NCBI GenBank assembly: GCA_937890745.1 | Contig: CALADH010000044.1 | Coordinates: forward strand, 1 to 29,170 | DNA: 29,170 nt | Direction of reading: 5' to 3' | Source of the DNA: Scybalocola_A sp900557175 | GTDB lineage: Bacteria > Bacillota > Clostridia > Lachnospirales > Lachnospiraceae | Part shown: one piece after another, positions 23,632 to 29,170 of the stretch | Layout: each line of letters starts with the position of its first letter | Numbering within the stretch: the stretch's first letter is position 1 | Notes under the pieces: generated by a model | What the model was told of the DNA's origin: nothing | The model's database searches: none | The model's input: the letters and a program-made list of their open reading frames with translations, nothing else | Made by a program: the position numbers and the translations under genes

Positions 23632-24374
23632 TGCCTTCCCCTCTCTCTTATTAATTTAATGCACCCCATGCCAAGTGCTGTTTTAATGCCAACGCCTGAA
23701 TATTCTCCAAACTCAAAAAGCATATTTGCAAAATTTGTCATCGTCTGCGAGCCATGCATTTTGATTGTCACCTTTCCGATAAATGCCGGAATTTTAACGC
23801 CTTCAAGGCAAAAGCTCACGCTCTTTAAGTCATATCGGACAATTTGTGCATTCCCGGTAAGCTGCTCTAACGTATCTTCATCAATCATCGCATGTCCGTT
23901 ATCGACCGAATCATATTTATTCATAAGACTTTGAAAAACACATCGCATTTCAGGATAAAAAACATACCGTCCTCTCTGCTTAAACGCCGTCGGCGATACA
24001 AATTGAAGCCTTATATATCTGTCACTTTCTTCTTCATAAAATCTGTCCATCAAAGACCTGTACGTCATTTCCTTATAATGCTTTTCAACAATATCTATTT
24101 TTAAATTCTTTTTTTTAATCACAATGGATTCAAGCGGCATCAGTGCTTCATGAATGATTTTTTGAACCGCCTCTTTATTCAGACCGCATACAATCCAGTA
24201 CCATGAGCCCTCCCTGAATTCGAGATGCTGCGTGTACGGATGAAGCTGCGACAAATGCAAATAGTCTGCATACTCAGGCGGCAGCGCTTCAATCAAAGCC
24301 CCGTGAAATAATGTCATCATCTGGTAATTGATTTCTCCGTCACTTTTTAGCTTTAACTCTAATCTGACTAACAT
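23628..24374 (-). CDS. cas6: CRISPR repeat endoribonuclease Cas6
   Basis: A 248-residue RAMP-fold nuclease that cuts the array transcript inside each repeat, leaving the eight-base handle. The opening LVRLELKLKSDGEINY and the C-terminal glycine-rich loop FGEYSGVGIKTALGMGCIKL are diagnostic of Cas6. His residues in the N-terminal third (YLHLSQLHPYTQH) are candidates for catalysis, but I cannot assign one. It is the first gene of the cas operon and overlaps cas10 by four bases. A GAAGGAG site lies five bases before the ATG. Confidence 0.93.
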   Translation of the reverse strand: MLVRLELKLKSDGEINYQMMTLFHGALIEALPPEYADYLHLSQLHPYTQHLEFREGSWYWIVCGLNKEAVQKIIHEALMPLESIVIKKKNLKIDIVEKHYKEMTYRSLMDRFYEEESDRYIRLQFVSPTAFKQRGRYVFYPEMRCVFQSLMNKYDSVDNGHAMIDEDTLEQLTGNAQIVRYDLKSVSFCLEGVKIPAFIGKVTIKMHGSQTMTNFANMLFEFGEYSGVGIKTALGMGCIKLIRERGRQ

Positions 24375-24403
24375 TTTAACTCCTTCTGACTATTTTTTAT
24401 AAT

Positions 24404-24433
24404 ATGCTACACATTTCTATACTATTTTACCAA
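24404..24433 (-). promoter_or_regulatory. Possible promoter of the cas operon
   Basis: TTGGTA and TAGCAT lie 18 bp apart on the minus strand, 30 bp upstream of cas6, within an AT-rich stretch. Other -10-like boxes (TAAAAT, TATTAT) are nearby, so the exact promoter is uncertain. Confidence 0.35.
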
Positions 24434-24503
24434 ATTTCGCCCTTTATTTCCAGTTTTTTTGGAATTTTTGTCTGATTTTTGCAATATTTTCCTAAATATT
24501 ACA

Positions 24504-24544
24504 AAAGCCCTTAACCATGGGGAATCCCCACAGCTAAGAGCTTT
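24504..24544 (-). terminator. Terminator of the lipoprotein transcript
   Basis: An interrupted inverted repeat (AAAGC-CTTA with TAAG-GCTTT, and an inner GGGGA/TCCCC pairing) lies just beyond the lipoprotein stop. On the minus strand it is followed by TTTTG. It separates the upstream trio from the cas operon. Confidence 0.7.
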
Positions 24545-24566
24545 ATTTTTAACAACACCTCGTGTC

Positions 24567-25166
24567 CTACCATTCAGACTCTAATGTCACCCCTGAATTC
24601 TGTAAATAAGCATCACATTCACTAAGGCTAAAAGTTCCATTGGTTGCCGGCAAGCCTAAAAATTCCGCAATCATCTCAACACTGCCGGCATTTTCAGCAT
24701 CCAATTCACCAAACACAAAATTGCATCGGGCATAACCTGTTTCTAAATTGACTTCATCAATGCTAAAATGCATAATTTCATCCGGCAGATTCAAATCTGC
24801 AACTTTTTGTGCAAATGCCTCGGCATCTTCCACCATACTGCCATACTCTGACGATCCTGCTGGCACAATCACTTCACCACTCATCTGTGCCACAGTATCC
24901 GAACCGTTCCGATACAAAAGTTCAAGAACAAATCGATCATTATCCGCACGTTCCAGTCTGTAGGCTTTGCCTTTACTTACTTTATTCTCTGCCTCAGCTT
25001 CTTTTTCATCATGATTTTCCTGATTAGCACTGCCCACTTCAGTCTCTGACTGCACTGCCTGCCCCGTCTGCGCCGCCTGCTGTCTCCTGCCGCCATCAGA
25101 ACCGCAGCCGACAACCGACACCATCATAACACAAATCACTAAAAATACAGCTATTTTTTTCCTCAT
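24567..25166 (-). CDS. Lipoprotein of unknown function
   Basis: A 199-residue exported lipoprotein. Residues 1-21 are a lipoprotein signal peptide with lipobox VVGC, so Cys21 would be lipidated and the mature protein held on the outer face of the membrane. A low-complexity Gln/Glu/Ala linker (about residues 28-65) leads to a folded domain of about 130 residues. I do not recognise the domain. Its last third (MIAEFLGLPATNGTFSLSE) resembles the end of the zinc-ribbon protein encoded just upstream, which has MAELAAAFIGFEAENGKI in a similar place. It lies 19 bp after that gene, with an AAGGAGG site, so the two are probably cotranscribed and may be paralogous outside-facing modules. Confidence 0.8.
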   Translation of the reverse strand: MRKKIAVFLVICVMMVSVVGCGSDGGRRQQAAQTGQAVQSETEVGSANQENHDEKEAEAENKVSKGKAYRLERADNDRFVLELLYRNGSDTVAQMSGEVIVPAGSSEYGSMVEDAEAFAQKVADLNLPDEIMHFSIDEVNLETGYARCNFVFGELDAENAGSVEMIAEFLGLPATNGTFSLSECDAYLQNSGVTLESEW

Positions 25167-25185
25167 AACATTCTTCCTCCTTAAA

Positions 25186-26019
25186 TCACTCTAATGCATA
25201 TCCAAAGCCAAGCATTTCTTCATTGGCAGAATCAATCATGATTTTGCCGTTTTCAGCCTCAAACCCGATAAATGCTGCCGCCAGCTCTGCCATATCTGAG
25301 TCGTCCTGCAAACCGTCAAAGGCAAACGTCAAATTGACGGACTCTGTTGATTCCAGCAATGTCACATAACAGGACGGCGGGGCGTCCATTTCCATGAGAA
25401 ATTCTTTCGCATACCTTGCGTCACTTCTTAAATCATTAATGATGTCCACAAGAGATAAATCATAATAGGATATACTTCCTGAGACAGAACAGACTGTGCC
25501 ATCTTCCGTATAATTAAAAAATATCTTTGATTTCACAGCTTCCGTATCCACAAAATATGTTTTCTTGTCCAACACATTTCCTGTAATATTCCCATCCCCG
25601 TCTGTCACAGTTTCTTCTGTATGATTCACATACCCGTCTGCCGCAGTTTCTTCTGTCTCTGTTTTTATGGATGGGCTCTTTGGAACATCAAATTCCAGTG
25701 GGCTTAACGTCTCAAAAGCTGTCGGCCGCTTTAGCTTATATGCCCCCGTCGCACAATAACCTATCCCAAATGCCACACCGAAAGCAGCCAGCGGAATAAC
25801 AATCCGAAGCACCCAATTTTTCTTTTTCTTCGGCGGCTTCGGCTGCATATTCATTCCCGGTGCAGCTCCTGCACCATAGGTCTGACCGGCATTTGACGCC
25901 TGACCGGTATTTGGCGCCTGACCGGCATTTTGTGCTGAACCGGCATTTTGCGGCGCACCGCAATAACTACAAAACTTTGTATCGTTTGAAATTTCTTTTC
26001 CGCAATTTTGGCAAAACAT
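25186..26019 (-). CDS. Zinc-ribbon membrane protein of unknown function
   Basis: A 277-residue protein. Residues 1-20 form a zinc ribbon with Cys3-x2-Cys6 and Cys17-x2-Cys20 (MFCQNCGKEI and KFCSYCG). A Gln/Asn/Gly/Ala low-complexity tract of about 40 residues with repeated QAxNxGQ follows. A Pro-Lys-rich stretch leads into one transmembrane helix at about residues 70-92. The C-terminal 180 residues should be outside and have no family I know; the end resembles the adjacent lipoprotein. Zinc-ribbon, linker, single-helix proteins are common in Clostridia as sensors or assembly factors. It lies 15 bp downstream of the STAND gene and 19 bp upstream of the lipoprotein, probably in one operon. Confidence 0.82.
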   Translation of the reverse strand: MFCQNCGKEISNDTKFCSYCGAPQNAGSAQNAGQAPNTGQASNAGQTYGAGAAPGMNMQPKPPKKKKNWVLRIVIPLAAFGVAFGIGYCATGAYKLKRPTAFETLSPLEFDVPKSPSIKTETEETAADGYVNHTEETVTDGDGNITGNVLDKKTYFVDTEAVKSKIFFNYTEDGTVCSVSGSISYYDLSLVDIINDLRSDARYAKEFLMEMDAPPSCYVTLLESTESVNLTFAFDGLQDDSDMAELAAAFIGFEAENGKIMIDSANEEMLGFGYALE

Positions 26020-26034
26020 ACGTTTAATTCCTCC

Positions 26035-28629
26035 TTAGTTTTCTCCCTCGTCCGACAATTGATGCGTATTCTCTGACTCTCCCTTGTTTTGAACCGTCTG
26101 AAACAGCTGTGCCAGATTGTCACGAATTTGTTCCGTAATCTCTGTGTCCGGATTCTGCTCTTTAGAAACCAGTTCATTATACAATGCCATGAAACATGCA
26201 TATGCCTCATCAAATTTTCCCATCTTCATTTTCAGATATCCGATATTATTTTTTAACCGGCGGCTCATAAATTGTTCTGACGGATAAGATGCAAAAATAT
26301 CATCCCCTTCCTGAGTATAAAAATAGGCTTCTTCGTATTGCTGCATATTGCAATAACAGACACCCAGCGCCATATCGACATATGCTGTATTTTTATGAGC
26401 CTTGCCAAAATATGCACCCGCATACTCCCGCGCGGCTTTAAGTGATGTCACAGCTTGGACATTTTCATTCTTTGTAAATTCCATCATGCCCTTCCAGTAA
26501 AAAAATTCATACTGCCAGCGAATATCGCTTTCTTTAATGGACGCGCAAAGCTCCTCTTGTACTTTTTGAAATGCCGCCCATTGTTCTGTAGAAAAATAAT
26601 ATCGTCCTTTTTGCATTAAAAATTCTCTGTACATCCCGGTATCCGATACCGGCTCTAAAAGCTTCTCACTTTCGTTCAGCCAATGTAAGACCTTACTGTA
26701 ATCCAGCTTATTCAAAAGCATTGCTGTCATGTGTCTTGAAATTTCAATTTTCAGCCTTACGTTTTCAATTTTTGAATAAAAGTCCTTACACAGCTGCTGC
26801 GCCCGCTCAAATTTTCCATCATGTCTCAATGTTTCAATATAAGACACGCAAAAATACTCATATAGTTCTTTCAGCGACGCATCTTTTTCCCACTTCTGCC
26901 CATATTCATCAAATGCTTTTTCATATTCTTCTGACGGCATTTTGCTGTTATATGCCTCCATGACCAGACAGCGGAGACGATATGAAAACGGAAGTTCTTG
27001 ATATGTTTTTCGAAAATGTGCCAACGTCATATACATATCTTCTGAGAATCCATAAATACGGCCGGCGGCTTCAATAGCTAATAATAAAATTCCTATCTGC
27101 CGCACAGAACGCTCATGCCGATGCATTTTTTTCTCATAGTGCAGTAAAATACGGCAAATTTCTCCGATTTCAGGCGATTTTGCAAAAGCATCCATAAGCA
27201 TTCCGCAGGCAAGATTTTTTGACAGCACAGCTTTTATCCCGCCAATGCTGCTGTCAAGCTGTTCCAGCACACGTTCAAAAAAAACGTCTTCCGCCTCAAA
27301 TTCATCACCGCGTTTTCCTAAACATTCTGCAATAAACGGATGCATCGCAAATCCATTTTCCGATTGTTCAAGAAATCCCAGCCAGCATAATGTTGTGAGC
27401 CTTCTTTTCACCTGGACATCGCTTTCTTCCGGCGCCATAAAAAACGCCTGAATGAAGCCTGCTGAATAAGTTTTGTAAGGCAATTTTGTGTAAATATCCA
27501 ACAGATACTTTGCTTCATGGCTCAAATTATTTAATTGATATATGTGCTCATAAATTTGTTGCAGAAAAACAGCCGCTGTCTTTCCCTCTATAAAAATTTG
27601 TCCGCTGTCTTTTGTAAACTGTTCCTTCAGTTCACGAACACTATAATTTCCATAACATGCTGCCCTGCCTAAAAATCGCAGTGTCAGCGGATGTCTGCTG
27701 CTTTCGATACTTAAAATCTGCGAAAGCGCCGCTTTATCTTCCTCTGTCATTTTTTTCATGTAATGATCACGAAAAACTAAATTTCCGGCATCAGCACTGA
27801 TACTTTTCACTTCAAAGGTCTTAAATCCCGAAATTTTCTTCACCCTCGAGGTTGCAATCACCGTTGCCGGCAAATCAAGAATTTCTCTAATGCCTTCATC
27901 TTTCAGAACAGTATACTCTATATTGTCTATGAGAATCAGCACCCGCGTATTTTTAAGCCGCCGTATATCCCCTAAAATTTCCATAAATCTTTGATTCAAA
28001 CTGGTGTCGCCGGTTTTGCCAAAAGCAGTCACAAAACTCATTGCCATATTATTTTCATAAGAAATTAATGCAGCTGCATCGCAAAGATTTTCTTCAGCAC
28101 AAACTTGCAAAAGCTGTCTTAAAAGCTCTGTTTTCCCGATACCTCCCATACCGGAAATCAAATAATGGCCGCCACGGATCACCATTTGACGCAGCTCAAA
28201 CAATTCTGTTTCCCGTCCAAAGAAATGCTGCCTTTGCAGGGCACTTCTGCCAAACGCACCTGTCTGCTTTGTCAAAAAACGAAGCTCTTTTTTATTTTTT
28301 TTCAAAAATTCTCCGGTTTCTATCATTTCCGTAAAAGGGTGTATAAGGCAGGGATGTTTCGTTAAAGTTTCCATTTTGCTTCCCGCCAAAGCAAAAACAG
28401 TCAGCATTGTGAGCATCCATGCACTATAAAAAATACAGTTGCCCTCATCATGCAAATGTTCCTCGATTTTTCTATAATATTTTTTTAAGAAAATGCCCGA
28501 CGCCCGATTAATGAATAATCTGCACCTCAATGAGCCACCTGTCCGGTGAGAGTGAGCCATCATTCCGTTTTGCTGTGAGCCGCTATTCCGATCACAATGA
28601 GCCACTTGTTTTATAATAGAATTATGCAC
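26035..28629 (-). CDS. STAND/NB-ARC NTPase with helical repeats, 5' end altered by an IS
   Basis: The open frame codes for 864 residues, but the first 36 codons lie in the adjacent IS end (28521 onward), so the native 5' end is lost or replaced. A hydrophobic segment lies at about residues 67-82. The NTPase core has Walker A GMGGIGKT (160-167), Walker B VLILIDN and a sensor-like VIATSR, as in NB-ARC/STAND ATPases. A winged-helix-like region (about 370-440) follows, then a long helical part with TPR-like pairs (AYVDMALGVCYCNMQQYEEA, NNIGYLKMKMGKFDEAYACF). STAND proteins are ligand-triggered switches in signalling, transcription or phage defence. No effector domain remains visible. It may begin at an internal ATG or be a fragment. 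Confidence 0.8.
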   Translation of the reverse strand: MHNSIIKQVAHCDRNSGSQQNGMMAHSHRTGGSLRCRLFINRASGIFLKKYYRKIEEHLHDEGNCIFYSAWMLTMLTVFALAGSKMETLTKHPCLIHPFTEMIETGEFLKKNKKELRFLTKQTGAFGRSALQRQHFFGRETELFELRQMVIRGGHYLISGMGGIGKTELLRQLLQVCAEENLCDAAALISYENNMAMSFVTAFGKTGDTSLNQRFMEILGDIRRLKNTRVLILIDNIEYTVLKDEGIREILDLPATVIATSRVKKISGFKTFEVKSISADAGNLVFRDHYMKKMTEEDKAALSQILSIESSRHPLTLRFLGRAACYGNYSVRELKEQFTKDSGQIFIEGKTAAVFLQQIYEHIYQLNNLSHEAKYLLDIYTKLPYKTYSAGFIQAFFMAPEESDVQVKRRLTTLCWLGFLEQSENGFAMHPFIAECLGKRGDEFEAEDVFFERVLEQLDSSIGGIKAVLSKNLACGMLMDAFAKSPEIGEICRILLHYEKKMHRHERSVRQIGILLLAIEAAGRIYGFSEDMYMTLAHFRKTYQELPFSYRLRCLVMEAYNSKMPSEEYEKAFDEYGQKWEKDASLKELYEYFCVSYIETLRHDGKFERAQQLCKDFYSKIENVRLKIEISRHMTAMLLNKLDYSKVLHWLNESEKLLEPVSDTGMYREFLMQKGRYYFSTEQWAAFQKVQEELCASIKESDIRWQYEFFYWKGMMEFTKNENVQAVTSLKAAREYAGAYFGKAHKNTAYVDMALGVCYCNMQQYEEAYFYTQEGDDIFASYPSEQFMSRRLKNNIGYLKMKMGKFDEAYACFMALYNELVSKEQNPDTEITEQIRDNLAQLFQTVQNKGESENTHQLSDEGEN

Positions 28630-29114
28630 AATTATTGTGTAAATCTATTATACAGGAGGTCACCATTATGACCAAATATCGAGAAATCCTAAGATTATCC
28701 AGCTTAGGATTTAGTAATCGGAACATAGCATTGAGCGTTCCGTGTTCAAGAAATACCGTAGCAAAGGTCTTAAAACGAGCACAAGAATTAGATATCTCTT
28801 GGCCGTTGGAAGGCAATCAAACGGATGAAGTTCTTGAAGGATTGTTTTATCCAAAACAATGTGATCGCTCTCAAAAGCGTATGCCAGACTACGACTACAT
28901 CCACAAAGAACTGCTCCGCAACGGAGTCAGTAAAAAGCTCCTGTGGACTGAATATATGGAGGACTGCCGTGCCAACGGCGATGAGCCACTCATGTATTCC
29001 CAGTTCTGCTACCACATCCAACAGGATGAACAGAAACGACGTGCTACCATGCACATCAGTCGCAAACCTGGTGAGCAGGTCGAGGTTGACTGGGCAGGTG
29101 ATCCTGCAACAATT
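28521..29114 (+). mobile_element. Left part of an IS21-family insertion sequence (truncated)
   Basis: The probable terminus is TGCACCTCAA at 28521. TGAGCC occurs four times at regular steps (28531, 28553, 28576, 28598; 22-23 bp apart), with ATTCCG between some copies, the multiple-terminal-repeat pattern of IS21-type ends. An istA frame with a good binding site follows. Homology to IstA stops at about 29114, and no istB or right end is in the window. The four repeats and istA identify the family; the exact left boundary is inferred. Confidence 0.75.
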
Positions 29115-29141
29115 ATTTGTAGTGCTATAATAAAGTTGTAA
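28668..29141 (+). pseudogene. istA: Truncated IS21-family transposase IstA
   Basis: The frame opens MTKYREILRLSSLGFSNRNI and has a helix-turn-helix (NIALSVPCSRNTVAKVLKRA) typical of IstA. It reaches the start of the DDE catalytic domain, where EVDWAGDPATI supplies the first catalytic Asp. After that Ile, at about 29114, the match ends and eight unrelated codons lead to a stop at 29141. Full-length IstA is usually 400-500 residues, so the second and third catalytic residues are missing and the protein cannot transpose DNA. The ATG at 28668 has an AGGAGGT site seven bases before it. The break is abrupt, suggesting insertion of another element or a deletion junction. Confidence 0.85.
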
Positions 29142-29170
29142 CAGTAGTGGCTAATAAGATATAATCATCT
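29115..29170. other. Unidentified sequence beyond the istA break
   Basis: The last 56 bases do not continue IstA and are AT-rich. They may be the edge of another mobile element. The window ends before this can be judged. Confidence 0.4.

Noticed and set aside
13723..24374. A new CRISPR type
   Set aside because: All expected type III-A components (cas6, cas10 with HD and GGDD, csm2-csm6, cas1, cas2) are present and recognisable, so the system itself is known. Only details are unusual.
28788..29054. Minus-strand frame of 88 codons opposite istA
   Set aside because: It lies wholly antisense to the recognisable IstA frame and shows no family features.

Overview
The window reads as a chromosomal segment of a low-to-mid GC Gram-positive anaerobe. 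Clostridia, probably Lachnospiraceae, is my best guess. This rests on the AAGGAGG-type ribosome binding sites, the VKTGD-type cell-wall sorting signal, the tandem glycine riboswitch, the purE-F-M-N-D gene order and the Csm protein flavour. No rRNA or tRNA gene is visible, so the taxonomy is inference.

Layout. (1) 87-3762: a surface-protein island. A small XRE regulator and a membrane-anchored FIVAR protein are followed by a 725-residue repeat-rich surface adhesin with a sorting signal, then a divergent second XRE regulator. A palindromic operator candidate lies in the divergent promoter region. (2) 3842-5428: a sodium:amino-acid symporter (AGCS family) behind a tandem glycine riboswitch. (3) 5455-12433: nucleotide metabolism, all on the minus strand. 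purE-purF-purM-purN-purD is tightly packed behind a near-consensus promoter. An HD-domain phosphohydrolase, a VanZ-like membrane protein, a 58-residue membrane protein and pyrE lie upstream. (4) 12641-13633: a Na+/Ca2+-type antiporter on the plus strand. (5) 13723-24374: a complete type III-A CRISPR-Cas locus, all on the minus strand. The order of transcription is cas6-cas10/csm1-csm2-csm3-csm4-csm5-cas1-cas2, a 141-bp leader, 17 intact repeats, 5 decaying repeats, then csm6. (6) 24567-28520: a lipoprotein, a zinc-ribbon membrane protein and a STAND/NB-ARC NTPase with a helical (TPR-like) C-terminal half. (7) 28521-29170: the left end of an IS21-like element that runs into the 5' end of the STAND gene. 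Its istA is cut off at about 29115 by unrelated sequence.

How the parts work together. In the CRISPR locus, Cas1 and Cas2 would acquire spacers and Cas6 would cut the array transcript, leaving an ACGAAAAC 5' handle. Cas10-Csm2-5 would bind target RNA, Csm3 would cut it, the Cas10 palm (GGDD) would make cyclic oligoadenylate, and Csm6 (CARF-HEPN) would respond as a ribonuclease. In the metabolic part, PurD consumes glycine, and the next transcription unit is a glycine-sensing riboswitch in front of a transporter.

The CRISPR machinery is a recognisable type III-A system, not a new one. The points most worth a second look are: the strand bias and apparent gene-start content of the spacers; the GNRA-tetraloop pattern of the decayed repeats; the missing standard start codon of cas2; the structured leader; and the STAND/zinc-ribbon/lipoprotein trio whose STAND gene has lost its original 5' end to an insertion sequence.
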